Shown piece by piece: positions 47,953 to 58,550 of a DNA stretch of 64,000 nucleotides. The stretch is from assembly GCF_900113675.1 (NCBI RefSeq), contig NZ_FOQE01000005.1, positions 42,948 to 106,947 of the forward strand, given 5' to 3'. A model generated the notes under the pieces. That model was not told where the DNA came from, ran no database searches, and worked only from the letters and a program-made list of their open reading frames with translations. The position numbers were made by a program, and so were the translations under genes. The DNA comes from Pisciglobus halotolerans (GTDB lineage Bacteria; Bacillota; Bacilli; Lactobacillales; Carnobacteriaceae). The number at the start of each line of letters is the position of its first letter. Within the stretch, counting starts at the first letter, position 1.

Positions 47953-48174
47953 TTATATTTCTTGCTGTTGGTATCTTTCCCAAGCTTCATCAAAAATTGT
48001 CATACTGCTGAGGTAGCTGCCATTTAATTCTAGGTACTGACTGATCTCTTGGTAATTTTCTGATTGTTTTGGAAAACTATCGTCCAAATAAGCATCATTA
48101 GCGAACAATGTCACCGCATCTTTTTTGTGCGGATCTCTTTCGGTCATTAAGTAATGGTAAAAAGAACGTTTCAT
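47953..48174 (-). CDS. yozE: YozE family protein (UPF0346)
   Basis: 73 residues, AAGGAG before the ATG. A short all-helical protein of the YozE/SAM-like UPF0346 family: SFYHYLMTERDPHKKDAVTLFAN, FPKQSENYQEISQYLE. Function unknown; common in Bacilli. It follows msrA by 58 nt. Confidence 0.9.
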   Translation of the reverse strand: MKRSFYHYLMTERDPHKKDAVTLFANDAYLDDSFPKQSENYQEISQYLELNGSYLSSMTIFDEAWERYQQQEI

Positions 48175-48232
48175 TTGCTTTCAACTCCTTTTTTGATTTA
48201 CTTTCTGCATAAATAGCTGTTTCCTATCCTTA

Positions 48233-48766
48233 TTATATTTCTTGAATAGGAGATGAGTGGCTTTCTTTACTTAGATAGACAGCTCTTTCTTCTTTTTCCT
48301 GTTGGTAGCGTTCAGGATTTTTTCTATGAAAGTCTTGGTGTTCTTCTTCAGCTGGATAAAAAGGCTCAGCTGCTTCGATCATTGTGACAATAGGTTGCTT
48401 AAATTTTCCGCTTTGCTCCAATTGACGTTTGGACATTTCTGCTACACTGCGTTGTTCTTTGTTTTGAACAAAAATCACAGGTCGATAGTTGCTGCCTCGG
48501 TCTTGGAACTGTCCCATTGCATCAGTCGGGTCTGTCTGTTGCCAATAAATCTCAACCAATTCTGCATAAGAAATGATGGTAGAATCAAAAGTAATTTCTA
48601 CCGCTTCTGTATGCCCAGTCGCTTGTGTCTTTACTTGTTCGTAAGTTGGATTTTCTGTTATCCCACCAGTATAGCCTGAGATGACCTTTTTGATGCCTGG
48701 TCGCTGATCAAACGGCGAAACCATACACCAAAAGCATCCGCCTGCAAATATGGCTGTTTCGATCAA
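48233..48766 (-). CDS. msrA: Peptide-methionine (S)-S-oxide reductase
   Basis: 177 residues from a TTG with AGAGGAAG upstream. Reduces methionine-S-sulfoxide in proteins. Active-site motif AGGCFWCM near residue 10 and the SGYTGG segment; [12 protein letters not shown] is also conserved. Its start overlaps the ypmS stop in TTGA, so it is coupled to it. Antioxidant role, with thioredoxin as the usual reductant. Confidence 0.96.
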   Translation of the reverse strand: MIETAIFAGGCFWCMVSPFDQRPGIKKVISGYTGGITENPTYEQVKTQATGHTEAVEITFDSTIISYAELVEIYWQQTDPTDAMGQFQDRGSNYRPVIFVQNKEQRSVAEMSKRQLEQSGKFKQPIVTMIEAAEPFYPAEEEHQDFHRKNPERYQQEKEERAVYLSKESHSSPIQEI

Positions 48767-49422
48767 TTGGTTTCTTCCTCTCTTTCACTACTTTTTTTAT
48801 TTGGTACAAAGACATTCAAACGAATATCATCATTGGCCAGATCGATCCGATCCGCTGAAAAGAAAACACCACTTTTTAAAGAAAAAGTATCTAATCTTAA
48901 GATAATGGTTTCTTCTTTGTGATGGATCTCTACCCAGTTTGGTAAAGCTAACTGTTGACCGATTTGTTTCATTGCAAAAGGAATCGGTAAGTTAAGTTTA
49001 CCCAAAGAGATTTGTTTGGCTTTTAACTGAACATTGCCGTTTTCCATCACAAATGGATCTAAATCTAGCTGGAAAGGTACATCTACTCCAAAAACACGAA
49101 ATGTTCCTGCTAATTGCGCTTGGTCGGCCAGCTGAAATTGATACTGAACGCTTTTATTATGTGTTTCTTCAGCAAGATATTGATTGATCAATTGATTGAT
49201 CTGTTTTTTTTCTGCAGTTACTTGAAAGGTTGCTGTATCATTGATTTGATTAAGATCTTCCTGATTTGCGCTTTGTTGTTGAACAGGCGAAGGCCCAGAT
49301 AATTGCAAGATCAACCAGATCATGATGCCTAGGACGACAGCCAAAAGTGTCAGAAAAGCCCATTTCCATCCATTGGTTTGCTGCCGTTTATTGTTTATAT
49401 TCCTTCTTTGCTTTTCTTCCAT
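48763..49422 (-). CDS. ypmS: YpmS family (DUF2140) membrane-anchored protein
   Basis: 219 residues from the ATG at 49422 (AAGGGAAG eight bases upstream; the GTG at 49431 is too close to it). Lys/Arg-rich N terminus, one membrane helix (about 21-42, [19 protein letters not shown]), then an extracellular beta-rich domain ([40 protein letters not shown]). Function unknown. Next to the SGNH hydrolase gene as in Bacillus (ypmR-ypmS). Confidence 0.9.
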   Translation of the reverse strand: MEEKQRRNINNKRQQTNGWKWAFLTLLAVVLGIMIWLILQLSGPSPVQQQSANQEDLNQINDTATFQVTAEKKQINQLINQYLAEETHNKSVQYQFQLADQAQLAGTFRVFGVDVPFQLDLDPFVMENGNVQLKAKQISLGKLNLPIPFAMKQIGQQLALPNWVEIHHKEETIILRLDTFSLKSGVFFSADRIDLANDDIRLNVFVPNKKSSEREEETN

Positions 49423-49446
49423 TGATAACACTTCCCTTACTTTACT

Positions 49447-50283
49447 TTATTCATTCTTTTGGATCGCTTGAAAAAGTACTTCTGCCATTTTTTCATATCC
49501 TGCATCGTTAGGATGGAACAGGTCTTCTTCATAGAGATAAGGATTTTCGACCACTGTTTCAGCGTCATCAGCGTCAGTTGTAGTTGACTGGTTGTTCAAT
49601 CGATCGGTGCCGTTAAAAATAATATCAATAGGTAAGAAAGTTGCTAACGGTTGATGTTTGATGATCGTTTCTGTGCTGGTGTTCCATTCAATTAACAACG
49701 TCTGCATCTCCTTCAAATCAGGGAAATAAGCTGCATAAGGATTATACAATCCATAAACGTAAATGTGAGCTTTTGGATTATATACACTGATTTGCTGCAA
49801 CATCTCCTTCAAATTTTCTCGATAAGCTTCTAAAGCATGATCAAAGCTTTTTTCTGAAATGGAAAGCTTTTCTTTTTTTATTGTTTGTACAATATCATTT
49901 CCGCCTGCTGTTAAAATAACCATATCGGCAGCTGTTACCTCTTTTTTTATCTCTGAATCAGTTTTGATGCGGTCAAGGATCTCATCACTTCGTTCCCCGG
50001 GCACGCCGAAGTTTTCAGTAGTCACATTCTTGACAGTATCTAGCGTCGTCAATTTTGAACGAATACGAGAAACATATCCTCCATTCCGCTGGCTATCTCC
50101 AACGCCTTTTGTCAAAGAATCTCCAATGGCTACAAGATGAATCGCCTGCTTTTCTTCAACTTTTTCAGATTGCGGTTTTGGTTGCGGTTGTTGCTTGACG
50201 AATAGATTCAAAACAAACACGACGATCACAACACCTATCAATAAAAACAAAAGGCCGCTGACAAAAGATCGTACTTTTTTCAT
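49447..50283 (-). CDS. SGNH/GDSL hydrolase (YpmR-like), membrane-anchored
   Basis: 278 residues, AAAGGAAA before the ATG. One N-terminal membrane helix (about 6-27) then a GDSL esterase domain: block I AIGDSLTKGVGD (Ser), block II GVPGERSDE, block III TAGGNDI and block V DLFHPNDAGYE (Asp and His). Probably a surface ester or lipid hydrolase; substrate unknown. 24 nt upstream of ypmS, so cotranscribed. Confidence 0.92.
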   Translation of the reverse strand: MKKVRSFVSGLLFLLIGVVIVVFVLNLFVKQQPQPKPQSEKVEEKQAIHLVAIGDSLTKGVGDSQRNGGYVSRIRSKLTTLDTVKNVTTENFGVPGERSDEILDRIKTDSEIKKEVTAADMVILTAGGNDIVQTIKKEKLSISEKSFDHALEAYRENLKEMLQQISVYNPKAHIYVYGLYNPYAAYFPDLKEMQTLLIEWNTSTETIIKHQPLATFLPIDIIFNGTDRLNNQSTTTDADDAETVVENPYLYEEDLFHPNDAGYEKMAEVLFQAIQKNE

Positions 50284-50326
50284 TCATTATTTCCTTTCAT
50301 GACTAAAACTTACAACATGCTGAACG

Positions 50327-50343
50327 ATAGTCTAACGGACTAT
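50327..50343. repeat. Inverted repeat in the leader of the SGNH hydrolase gene
   Basis: ATAGTC-TAACG-GACTAT, extended by an outer ATGCT/AGCAT pair. No T-run follows; possible mRNA hairpin. Confidence 0.3.
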
Positions 50344-50412
50344 AGCATCAAGCATCTATCCTGCAACAGTAGTGAAAAAGAGCTCGGACACTTCTGTCTT
50401 TGCTCCTTTTCT

Positions 50413-50901
50413 TTATTTTCTAGCATACGTTTCAAAACGATGGAAGTAAATATTTTGTTCATCTACTTTTCCTTCAGTGGCTTCAATTAATTCCCACTGT
50501 TCCCAATCAATGGGAATCATATAGGTATCGCCAGCAAAAGATTCATCGATAACGGTTCGGTATAAAAGGTTGACTTCTTTTATAAAAGAAGCAAAAACGA
50601 TCGCTCCGCCGATAATAAAAATATCTTTATCTATTTTATTGATAAAGTCCATGACTGCTTGATGATTGTGCATGACTTCAACGCCTTCTGCTTCGTAAGA
50701 AGGATCACTAGTGATGACGATATTCATTCGATTGGGTAGAGCTTTTTTCCCCATTCCTTCAAATGTCTTACGCCCCATTACAACAACTTGATTGGTTGTC
50801 ATTTGTTTAAAAAATTTCATGTCATTCGGTAAGCGCCATGGCAGGATACCATTATGACCGATAACGCCATTGCGGTCTTCTGCCCATAAAAATGCAATCA
50901 T
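50413..50901 (-). CDS. folA: Dihydrofolate reductase
   Basis: 162 residues, GAGGAAG before the ATG. Reduces dihydrofolate with NADPH; target of trimethoprim. FLWAEDRNGVIGHNGILPWRLPNDMKFFK contains the substrate-binding Trp and Asp; VVMGRKTFEGMG binds NADPH; IFIIGGAIVFASF is also conserved. It follows thyA by 38 nt, the usual thyA-folA pair, so it restores the folate used by ThyA. A chromosomal type enzyme, with no sign of a resistance variant that can be judged here. Confidence 0.97.
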   Translation of the reverse strand: MIAFLWAEDRNGVIGHNGILPWRLPNDMKFFKQMTTNQVVVMGRKTFEGMGKKALPNRMNIVITSDPSYEAEGVEVMHNHQAVMDFINKIDKDIFIIGGAIVFASFIKEVNLLYRTVIDESFAGDTYMIPIDWEQWELIEATEGKVDEQNIYFHRFETYARK

Positions 50902-50939
50902 TTATTCACTTCCTCATTCATCTATCATACTTTTTATTG

Positions 50940-51887
50940 TTAAACTGCAACAGGTGCTTTGATACCAGGATGTGGTTGATAACCTTCAAGCTGAATATCT
51001 TCCATCTCAAAATCAAAGATGCTGGTTTTTTCTGAATTTAATCTTAACGCTGGAAAAGGACGAGGTTGTCGTAAAAGTTGTTCATTCATTTGATCGATGT
51101 GATTTTGATATAAATGAGCATCCCCAAACGTATGGATAAATTCTCCTACTTCTAGTCCTGTTTCATGTGCAATCAAATGAGTGAGCAAAGCATAGCTGGC
51201 GATATTAAACGGAACGCCTAGGAAGATATCTGCACTACGTTGGTATAACTGACAACTCAATTTCCCATCTGCTATATAGAATTGAAACAAAGTATGACAA
51301 GGCGGTAATGCCATATGAGGAACATCTTCAGGGTTCCATGCAGAAACAATGAGCCTTCTAGAATTTGGAGACGTTTTGATGCTTTCGATCACATCTTTTA
51401 ATTGATCGATCGTTTCGTTTTGGGAAGTTTTCCACCTCCGCCATTGAGCGCCATAAACGTTTCCTAAGTCGCCAAATTCAGCAGCAAATTCTTTTTCTTC
51501 TAGGATGCGTTTTTGGAAAGTATGCATCTCCTTTTGATAAGTGAGATAAAATGCTTCATCTTTTAATGCACGTCGGCCAAAGTCCGTCATGTCCGGACCA
51601 TTATAACGATCACTGTTAACATAGCGTTCGAATGCCCACTCATCCCAAATATGATTGTTTTGCTCTAGCAAGTAACGAATATTGGTATCTCCCTTGATAA
51701 ACCATAACAATTCACTTTTGATCAAACGAAAAGGTATCTTTTTTGTTGTTAAAAGCGGAAACCCTTTTTGCAGATCAAAGCGTATCTGATGACCAAATAT
51801 ACTTTTTGTCCCGGTACCCGTTCGATCGTTTTTAAAGTTTCCTTCTTCCAACACTTTCTTACCTAAAGCTAAATACGCTTCTTCCAA
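50940..51887 (-). CDS. thyA: Thymidylate synthase
   Basis: 315 residues from a TTG at 51887, because AAGGAGG is correctly spaced before it; longer in-frame starts would overlap the ABC-F gene end. Converts dUMP to dTMP with methylene-tetrahydrofolate. Catalytic Cys in [23 protein letters not shown] and [20 protein letters not shown] bind folate and dUMP. Length is typical for Lactobacillales ThyA. Confidence 0.97.
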   Translation of the reverse strand: MEEAYLALGKKVLEEGNFKNDRTGTGTKSIFGHQIRFDLQKGFPLLTTKKIPFRLIKSELLWFIKGDTNIRYLLEQNNHIWDEWAFERYVNSDRYNGPDMTDFGRRALKDEAFYLTYQKEMHTFQKRILEEKEFAAEFGDLGNVYGAQWRRWKTSQNETIDQLKDVIESIKTSPNSRRLIVSAWNPEDVPHMALPPCHTLFQFYIADGKLSCQLYQRSADIFLGVPFNIASYALLTHLIAHETGLEVGEFIHTFGDAHLYQNHIDQMNEQLLRQPRPFPALRLNSEKTSIFDFEMEDIQLEGYQPHPGIKAPVAV

Positions 51888-51915
51888 CTTTCTTCCTCCT
51901 TCATTAGGGAGTGTA

Positions 51916-53808
51916 TTAAGCAAACTGTGCCAAATACTCCCAGCGATCCATTTTTTGCGCTAATTCTTTTTCGAGTTCAGTTAACTTTTCTTGTAATTCT
52001 TGTAAAACCGTAAAATCATGATGCGTTGTTTCATTCATCTCTTGCTTGATTTGTTCAACATGCTCTTCCATCTCAGCAATCTCATCTTCAATCGTTTCCC
52101 ACTCTTTTTGTTCTTTATAAGTTAATTTGACTTTTTCTTTCTTGACATCTTCGACTTCAGATTTAGCTGCTTGTGTTATTTTTTTATCTACAGCAGGTTC
52201 TGTCTTATCTTCTTTTTCCCTATCCATGTAAGAAGAAATCGAACCATAGTGAAGATCAATGAGGCCATCACCTTGGAAGTACAATGTTTTTTCTGAAATT
52301 TTATCTAGGAAATAGCGATCATGAGAAACAGCTAAAACTGCTCCTGGAAAAGAAGCGATATAATCTTCTAAAACTGTTAATGTATCGATATCTAAGTCAT
52401 TTGTAGGTTCATCTAAAAGCAGGACATTCGGCTTTTGCATCAACAGTTTCAGTAAATAAAGACGTTTTTTCTCGCCACCTGATAATTTGCCGATCAACGT
52501 CCCGTGCATATAGCGCTCAAATAGAAATTGTTCGAGCAAGTTTGTGACACTGATCTTTTCACCGCTGCTTGTTTCAACTTCTTCTCCTGCTTCTTGTAAA
52601 TAAGCGATCATACGTTTGTTTGGATCCATTTTTTCGATCGTTTGAGTAAAATAAGCTACTTTTACCGTTTCTCCAACCGTCAAAATGCCAGAATCTAGGG
52701 GCAAACGGCCAGCTAAGACATTTAATAGTGTTGACTTTCCCGTTCCATTTTCTCCAGTGATCCCTATTCGATCTTTGGCTTGAACCAATAGATCAAAATT
52801 ATCAAAAATAACGGTATGATTCAGTGTAAGATTTGCTTGTTTCGTTTCAAATACACGTTTTCCTAACCGGCTTCCTTCTAAGTTCATTTCAATTGCATCA
52901 TCATTTTTAACTTGATATAAATGGTCTTCTAAATCATGGAAGCGGTCAATACGTGCTTGCTGTTTGGTCGAACGTGCTTTTGCTCCAGTTCGCATCCAAG
53001 CGAGCTCTTTTTTATATAATTGTTTTCTTTTATGTTCGGCTTGCACTGCTGCTTCTTGACGCTGTGCTCTTTCTTGAACATATTGTTGATAATTGCCTGT
53101 ATAAAAATTCAATGACCCATGTGAAAGCTCAACGATTCGATTCACTACTCGATCTAAGAAGTACCGGTCATGGGTAACAAGCAAAAGAGCTCCTTTATAA
53201 CGGCTCAGCTCTTTTTCCAACCAAGTGATGGTTTCAAAATCTAAATGATTGGTTGGTTCATCCAAAATCAGCAGATCCGGTTCTTGGATCAGGACTTGTG
53301 CCAAGCCCACTCTCTTTCTTTGCCCGCCTGATAAAGCAGAAATGGACGCATTCAGATTTTCCAAACCAAGTTTGTTCAAGATCATTTTAGCATTTGTATC
53401 AGCTATCCAAGCGTCTTCTTGTGTCATTTTTTGTTCTGCTTTAGCAAATTCTTGCTGAAAATCCTTATTTTCAGGATCTGCTGTCAAGGAACTTAATGCT
53501 TTTTCATAATAACGTACAGCTCTTAAAATGGGCGTCTCACCTTCAAAAACAGCATCAAAGACAGTTTGCTCCTCATTAAGATCAGGATTTTGTGTAAGAT
53601 AACTGATCCGATAATCTTTTGGTTTCGTAATGTTTCCTTTTTCTGCTTTATCTATTTCAGTGATGGCATTTAACAAGCTGGTTTTTCCAGAACCATTGAC
53701 CCCAATCAAACCAATACGGTCACCTTCCATAATGGAGAAATCAATCTCTTTAAATAAGACTTTTTCTCCGTAAGTTTTTGTCAATTGTTCAGCTTTTAAT
53801 TCTTTCAT
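51916..53808 (-). CDS. ABC-F family ATPase, Uup/YfmR type
   Basis: 630 residues, AAAGGATG before the ATG. Two ABC domains in one soluble protein: Walker [10 protein letters not shown] and GENGTGKST, signatures LSGGQRKR and LSGGEKKR, Walker [13 protein letters not shown] and [12 protein letters not shown]. The linker between them (about 240-310) is Arg/Lys-rich helical, and the C-terminal 90 residues form a coiled coil as in Uup and YfmR. These proteins act at the ribosomal E site to rescue stalled translation; this is not an obvious antibiotic-resistance (ARE) type. Upstream of thyA by 28 nt. Confidence 0.93.
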   Translation of the reverse strand: MKELKAEQLTKTYGEKVLFKEIDFSIMEGDRIGLIGVNGSGKTSLLNAITEIDKAEKGNITKPKDYRISYLTQNPDLNEEQTVFDAVFEGETPILRAVRYYEKALSSLTADPENKDFQQEFAKAEQKMTQEDAWIADTNAKMILNKLGLENLNASISALSGGQRKRVGLAQVLIQEPDLLILDEPTNHLDFETITWLEKELSRYKGALLLVTHDRYFLDRVVNRIVELSHGSLNFYTGNYQQYVQERAQRQEAAVQAEHKRKQLYKKELAWMRTGAKARSTKQQARIDRFHDLEDHLYQVKNDDAIEMNLEGSRLGKRVFETKQANLTLNHTVIFDNFDLLVQAKDRIGITGENGTGKSTLLNVLAGRLPLDSGILTVGETVKVAYFTQTIEKMDPNKRMIAYLQEAGEEVETSSGEKISVTNLLEQFLFERYMHGTLIGKLSGGEKKRLYLLKLLMQKPNVLLLDEPTNDLDIDTLTVLEDYIASFPGAVLAVSHDRYFLDKISEKTLYFQGDGLIDLHYGSISSYMDREKEDKTEPAVDKKITQAAKSEVEDVKKEKVKLTYKEQKEWETIEDEIAEMEEHVEQIKQEMNETTHHDFTVLQELQEKLTELEKELAQKMDRWEYLAQFA

Positions 53809-53907
53809 TTGATATCATCCTTTAATTCCTTGATACATGGAGTTTTTAATCCTGTACTTTTCCGTCTTTTATTCTAACATCTCAGATAGAGGAAAGGTAG
53901 AAATTCG

Positions 53908-55578
53908 TTAAAATAACCCAGTGATTTCTCCAGTTTCTAAAATATCCATTTTTAAGGCCGCTGGCTGTTTTGGCAATCCAGGCATCGTGAGTACCTTACC
54001 AGTTAGAGCCACGATGAACCCCGCACCAAGTTTAGGTACGAACTCTCGTACAGAAATAGTAAAATCTTTTGGACAGCCTAATTTTTCAGGATCATCTGAT
54101 AATGAATATTGCGTTTTTGCTATACAAATTGGAAGATGGTCCCAACCCCTCTTAGCGAATTGGTTCATTTGCTGACGTGCTTTTTTTGAAAAAGATACTC
54201 CAGCTCCTCCATATATTTCTTTGACAATTTTGTTGATTTTTTCTTCGATCGTAAAGGATGCCGGATATAAGGGCATAAAAGAAGGTTCAGTGGTTTCAAT
54301 CAAGTCGACAACTTTTTCAGCCAACTCAATTCCTCCTTGACTTCCATTCTGCCAAACAGACGTCCGTGCAGCAGGAACGCCTTTCTCTTTCAGTAATTGG
54401 CTCAATAAGGCTTCTTCGTTCTTGGTATCCGAAGAAAATTCATTGATCGCAACAATAGCAGGCAAACCATACCTCTGCATATTTTGAAGGTGTTTTTCTA
54501 AATGAACAAACCCTCTTTTTACAGCTTCTACATTTTCTTTTTGTAGATCTTTCAACGCTACCCCGCCATGCATTTTCAAAGCACGAATCGTGACAACGAT
54601 CACTACAGCATCAGGAGCTTTTTTCAAATGAGGAACTTTAATATCCAGAAATTTCTCAGCACCTAAATCGGCACCAAATCCTGCTTCTGTAACAGTATAA
54701 TCTGCCAGTTTGAGTGCAGTGCTGGTTGCCAATAAACTATTGCAACCATGAGCGATATTAGCGAAGGGACCGCCATGCACAAAAACAGGTGTGTGCTCTA
54801 TCGTTTGCACGAGATTGGGTTGAAGCGCGTCTTTTAATAGTAAAGCTAGGGCGCCTTCAACTTTTAAATCTTCAACAGTTACAGGCTCTCCTTTGGTATT
54901 TTCAGCTACAACGATTTGGCGTAATCGAGCCTTTAAGTCTTCAATGCTGGCAGATAAACATAAAACAGCCATCATTTCACTAGCTACAGTAATATCAAAG
55001 CCATCTTCTCGAGGGATCCCATTGGTTTTTCCACCTAGACCTACTTTAACTTGCCTTAAAGCTCTGTCATTCAGGTCTAACGCTCGCTTCCAGCTAACGT
55101 TGTCCGGATCGATCTGCAGTTCATTTCCTTGATACATATGATTATCAATAAAAGCAGCTAATGCATTATTAGCAGTAGTCAGTGCATGTAAATCTCCAGT
55201 AAAATGAAGATTGATATCTTCCATTGGTACGACTTGAGCATACCCGCCGCCCGCTGCTCCGCCTTTCATTCCCATTGTAGGACCGAGTGAAGGCTCCCGC
55301 AGTGCAAGGATCGTCGATTTGCCAATATGGGTCAGTGCATCTGCTAGTCCTACTGAAACGGTCGACTTTCCTTCACCTGCAGGGGTTGGATTGATGGATG
55401 TAACGAGGATCAAATGTCCATTTTTTTCATTTTTTAAATGTTCGATTTTATCAAGATGGATCTTTGCTTTATAGTTTCCATAAAGCTCAAGATCATCTTT
55501 CGTTAAATGGATTTTATCAGCAATGGATTGTATCTCCATCAATTTGCTTTGCTGAGCGATTTGAATATCTGTTAATAT
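53908..55578 (-). CDS. fhs: Formate-tetrahydrofolate ligase
   Basis: 556 residues if it starts at codon 55578, which is ATA; the N-terminal residues [11 protein letters not shown] match the family and GAGAGG lies ten bases upstream. No ATG/GTG/TTG occurs in frame between there and the csp promoter, and the next usable one (TTG 55542) would remove 12 conserved residues. P-loop [24 protein letters not shown] and [13 protein letters not shown] are conserved. Makes 10-formyl-tetrahydrofolate from formate, which pflB can supply. The gene otherwise looks intact. Confidence 0.9.
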   Translation of the reverse strand: MLTDIQIAQQSKLMEIQSIADKIHLTKDDLELYGNYKAKIHLDKIEHLKNEKNGHLILVTSINPTPAGEGKSTVSVGLADALTHIGKSTILALREPSLGPTMGMKGGAAGGGYAQVVPMEDINLHFTGDLHALTTANNALAAFIDNHMYQGNELQIDPDNVSWKRALDLNDRALRQVKVGLGGKTNGIPREDGFDITVASEMMAVLCLSASIEDLKARLRQIVVAENTKGEPVTVEDLKVEGALALLLKDALQPNLVQTIEHTPVFVHGGPFANIAHGCNSLLATSTALKLADYTVTEAGFGADLGAEKFLDIKVPHLKKAPDAVVIVVTIRALKMHGGVALKDLQKENVEAVKRGFVHLEKHLQNMQRYGLPAIVAINEFSSDTKNEEALLSQLLKEKGVPAARTSVWQNGSQGGIELAEKVVDLIETTEPSFMPLYPASFTIEEKINKIVKEIYGGAGVSFSKKARQQMNQFAKRGWDHLPICIAKTQYSLSDDPEKLGCPKDFTISVREFVPKLGAGFIVALTGKVLTMPGLPKQPAALKMDILETGEITGLF

Positions 55579-55683
55579 AGCGGACCATCCTCTCTTCTCA
55601 TGCGCAATTATCTTTTTCTTCCTGTTCAGTATACCGTAATGTTCTCTTGAAAAAAATAGCGAAAGCCTTTTCTTCTTTTTTCG

Positions 55684-55712
55684 TTGACGTTCAACCAATT
55701 TATTTCTATAAT
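55684..55712 (+). promoter_or_regulatory. Sigma-A promoter of csp
   Basis: TTGACG (55684-55689), 17-nt spacer, perfect TATAAT (55707-55712). Leader is about 45 nt, shorter than in E. coli cspA. Confidence 0.85.
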
Positions 55713-55762
55713 AAAGGCATCTATTGGATAGTGATATAGGTAAGTCTAAGGGGGATTCTATT

Positions 55763-55966
55763 ATGCAAAATGGAATAGTCAAATGGTTCAGCAATGAAAA
55801 AGGATATGGATTCATTGAATACAATGATCATGAAGATATCTTCGTCCATTTTACAGCTATTGAAGCTGAAGGATATAAATCACTTACAGCTGGTCAACAT
55901 GTCGTATTTGATATTGTAGAAGGTAATAGAGGTCCTCAAGCATCACGCGTCTCATCAGCAGAATAA
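55763..55966 (+). CDS. Cold-shock protein (CspA family)
   Basis: 67 residues from the ATG at 55763 with AAGGGGG upstream. Single cold-shock domain: RNP1 KGYGFIE and RNP2 IFVHFTAI. An RNA chaperone that melts mRNA structure; one of usually several copies, so the specific condition cannot be told. Divergent from fhs; a good terminator follows. Confidence 0.95.
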   Translation: MQNGIVKWFSNEKGYGFIEYNDHEDIFVHFTAIEAEGYKSLTAGQHVVFDIVEGNRGPQASRVSSAE

Positions 55967-56002
55967 TCCAATGAAATAACAACGAACAAATGAATTGAAA
56001 CA

Positions 56003-56055
56003 GTAAAAAAGGAAAGAAAATGGTCTCATTAAAATGACCATCTCTTTCCTTTTTT
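56003..56055. terminator. Terminator between csp and the ebsA-like gene
   Basis: AAAAAAGGAAAGA pairs with TCTTTCCTTTTTT around an inner GGTC/GACC stem; functions on both strands. Confidence 0.87.
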
Positions 56056-56079
56056 ACGATCTTTGCACTTGTTTTTCTA

Positions 56080-56532
56080 TTAGTTACTGTTGTCTAATTT
56101 TCTAACATCCTCAAGATCCAGTTGCTCAATTTTAGGGTAGGAATGATTAACATATTGAAGCAACTTCTTTTTATTTTTCTGATTTAAGTAAAAATAATAA
56201 ATCATGCTATTATTTTTACCATATACATTGATTTTTCGACCCGTGGAATAGCCAATTTTTTGAATACTTGCGAATGGAACTTTTTTTACTGCTCTTCCTC
56301 CATAAAAAAATAATAAGCTTTCATCTTTTACTGACAAATAAGTCTTAAAAGAGGGTAAAATCATCAGCAAAGCGACTCCGCCCATTACCAAGCTGATCCA
56401 ATTAAATCTTGTATACTCCAGCCAAATGATCAATCCAATAAATAATGTCAGCCAAATTAATGACCAATATATCACTTGGTAAGCCGGTTCAAAAGAGAGA
56501 TAAATTTTTATCTCCTTTTTTTTCTCCTTCAA
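56080..56532 (-). CDS. EbsA-like membrane protein
   Basis: 150 residues from a TTG at 56532 with AGGAGCAGGA just upstream; a longer form from 56589 would lack a ribosome site. Two adjacent membrane helices (about 18-57: VIYWSLIWLTLFIGLIIWLEY and the next) then a soluble PH-like beta domain (FFYGGRAVKKVPFASIQKIGY). Resembles the enterococcal EbsA family, described as pore-forming and linked to surface/aggregation loci; the match is by pattern and function is not established. Divergent from the RNase HI-like gene. Confidence 0.65.
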   Translation of the reverse strand: MKEKKKEIKIYLSFEPAYQVIYWSLIWLTLFIGLIIWLEYTRFNWISLVMGGVALLMILPSFKTYLSVKDESLLFFYGGRAVKKVPFASIQKIGYSTGRKINVYGKNNSMIYYFYLNQKNKKKLLQYVNHSYPKIEQLDLEDVRKLDNSN

Positions 56533-56666
56533 GAAAATCCTGCTCCTCTCACAAAAAGATCTTTTGAGATCCTTTCTTCTTCTATACACTCTGCTTGATT
56601 CATATCGCTTCTTATCATAACATCAAATAGTAAAGAAAAAATGAATTTTTTAAGGAGAACAAAAAA

Positions 56667-57077
56667 ATGCTAAAACTTTATACCGACGCTTCCACTAAAC
56701 ATAACCCTGGTCCAAGCGGCGTAGGACTGCTTTTAGTCGGTCAGGATCTCCATCGACAAATAGCCATTCCTCTCCAAAAAGAGTATTCCAATCATGAAGC
56801 AGAGTTTATCGCAGTGATAAAAGGACTGGAATACATCATTGCAGAAAACCTTATTGATTCTCTCCTCTACATTTACTCTGATAGTAAAATTGTTGTTTCT
56901 GCTATTCAAAAAAATTATGTCAAAAACAAATCTTTCCAACCCTTGCTCCAAGAAATCAGACAATTATTGGTTTACTTTCCTTTTTACCTAGTCGAGTGGA
57001 TACCAGAAGCACAAAATAAAGGAGCTGATCATTTGGCCAGGCAAGCACTAAGAAAAAAATTAACAGAACACGACTAA
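56667..57077 (+). CDS. RNase HI family protein
   Basis: 136 residues, AAGGAG before the ATG. RNase H fold with four acidic residues in place: YTDAS (D7), NHEAEF (E45), YSDSK (D71) and NKGADHLAR (D121). Lacks the basic handle of E. coli RNase HI, as do many Gram-positive versions, whose hybrid-cleaving activity is variable. May back up RnhB (42250-43047). Divergent from the EbsA-like gene. Confidence 0.88.
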   Translation: MLKLYTDASTKHNPGPSGVGLLLVGQDLHRQIAIPLQKEYSNHEAEFIAVIKGLEYIIAENLIDSLLYIYSDSKIVVSAIQKNYVKNKSFQPLLQEIRQLLVYFPFYLVEWIPEAQNKGADHLARQALRKKLTEHD

Positions 57078-57194
57078 AATCAAGCTAGGTGTAATTAGGG
57101 TATAGCGGATAACGAAATTTCAAGGATAAACTATAAAGTTGCCTATAGCAACTAACGGATATTTTTTTTGCAATACTACCCGTTTATTGTTGAA

Positions 57195-57220
57195 AAAAGC
57201 TGGAGATTATAGCTTTTAAA
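57195..57220 (+). terminator. Possible terminator after the RNase HI-like gene
   Basis: AAAAGCT / AGCTTTT around a nine-base loop; the T-run is only four bases. Confidence 0.35.
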
Positions 57221-57249
57221 TTAGTTTCATAACGAAACTAGTTAAATTT

Positions 57250-57284
57250 TAAAAACGGAAAACGGAAAGAGTCCCGTCTTCCCT
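57250..57284 (-). terminator. Terminator after rlmL
   Basis: On the minus strand GGGAAGA (57283-57277) pairs with TCTTTCC (57270-57264, one G-U), followed by an interrupted T-run. Confidence 0.5.
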
Positions 57285-57294
57285 TTCTTCTCAA

Positions 57295-58461
57295 TTATTT
57301 GGTTAAAGAACGTTTGCTATTGCTTTGCTTTCTTGGGGGTCTTTTACCCCAATATTGGAATAGATCAGTCCGAATGGCACCATTATAGAGTTTGCGTTTT
57401 TTCGTTGCTTTCTCGCCATATTCAGTTTCAAAGGATAAGTCACTCGTCAAAATATACTTGCTCCATGTTTCCATTGGCCGAAACACTTCTCCCATTTGAC
57501 GATAAAGATGATGAACTTTCTCCTCATCCCCTAGGCGTTGTCCATAAGGAGGATTTGAAACGATTACGCCATATTCTTTGCTTGTAGTAAAGTCTTTTAA
57601 CTGCAATTGTTTGAATTGAATACTATCTGATAATCCGGCTGCAATAGCGTTTGCTTTTGCAATTTCGATCATTTGTCCATCAACATCGGATCCACTGATA
57701 TCTAGCTCGATCGTATGGTCTGCTTCGGCTTCAGCTTTTGTTCGTTCGTTTTCCCAGATCGATGCATCAAACCAATCCCAATCTTCACAAGCAAAAGATC
57801 GTTTTAATCCAGGTGCCATGTTATGACCAATCAAAGCAGCTTCAATTGGAATCGTACCAGAACCGCAAGTTGGATCCACAAAAGGACGATCTTTTCTCCA
57901 ATTGGTTAACAATACTAAAGCTGCGGCCATATTTTCTTTTAAAGGTGCTCCGCCTTTTTCTGTTCGATATCCGCGCTTAAACAAACTTGGTCCCGTTGTA
58001 TCTAAAGTCAGCGTGACTTTGTCTTTCAATAAAGCAACTTCTAAGGAATAAGTAGCACCCGTTTCGGGTAATCTGGTTCTTCGGTGGTAAACTTTGCTTA
58101 ATCTGTCTACGATTGCTTTTTTGGTGATGGCTTGGCAATCAGAAACGCTATACAGTTTCGATTTGATCGATTTTCCAGCAACCGGAAAGGCTGCATCCAT
58201 CGGTAAAAAATCTTCCCATGGTAATGCTTTTGTTTGTTCAAAAAGTTCATCAAAGGTAGTCGCTTCAAATTCACGTATGATAATTTTAATGCGGTCTGCT
58301 GTTCTTAGCCATAAGTTTGTTCTGGCAATGTCAGAGAGATCTCCCTTAAAATAGACTTTCCCATTTTCTACCTGACATTCATACCCTAAGTTTCTTAATT
58401 CTTTTCCGACTAAGGCTTCTATACCGCTAGCAGCCGTAGCAACAAGTTGAAAGGTCTTCAT
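57295..58461 (-). CDS. rlmL: RlmL/YpsC-like 23S rRNA guanine methyltransferase (THUMP + SAM MTase)
   Basis: 388 residues, AGAGGAG before the ATG. N-terminal ferredoxin-like/THUMP domain (about 1-155) binds RNA; the MTase domain has the SAM motif DPTCGSGTIPIEAALI and the catalytic NPPYGQRL. YpsC/RlmL enzymes make m2G in 23S rRNA (G2445 in E. coli); the exact site is inferred. Stands upstream of rnpB in the order gpsB-rnpB-rlmL on the minus strand, as in other Bacilli. Confidence 0.93.
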   Translation of the reverse strand: MKTFQLVATAASGIEALVGKELRNLGYECQVENGKVYFKGDLSDIARTNLWLRTADRIKIIIREFEATTFDELFEQTKALPWEDFLPMDAAFPVAGKSIKSKLYSVSDCQAITKKAIVDRLSKVYHRRTRLPETGATYSLEVALLKDKVTLTLDTTGPSLFKRGYRTEKGGAPLKENMAAALVLLTNWRKDRPFVDPTCGSGTIPIEAALIGHNMAPGLKRSFACEDWDWFDASIWENERTKAEAEADHTIELDISGSDVDGQMIEIAKANAIAAGLSDSIQFKQLQLKDFTTSKEYGVIVSNPPYGQRLGDEEKVHHLYRQMGEVFRPMETWSKYILTSDLSFETEYGEKATKKRKLYNGAIRTDLFQYWGKRPPRKQSNSKRSLTK

Positions 58462-58550
58462 TCTTTTCTCCTCTATTCTTTCATTATCTTTATTTGTTTT
58501 AAAATCATTTCTTTTTATTCATTTTTTCAAAATACTTTTGTTTTAACCCT

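Noticed and set aside
51916..53808. Antibiotic-resistance ABC-F (Msr/Lsa/OptrA-like).
   Set aside because: The C-terminal coiled coil and linker match housekeeping Uup/YfmR; there is no attenuator leader or mobile context next to it.
28379..57243. 15-mer ATAACGAAACTAGTT repeated at 28379-28393 and 57229-57243.
   Set aside because: Repeats of this length are expected a few times by chance in 64 kb of AT-rich sequence; the flanks do not match.
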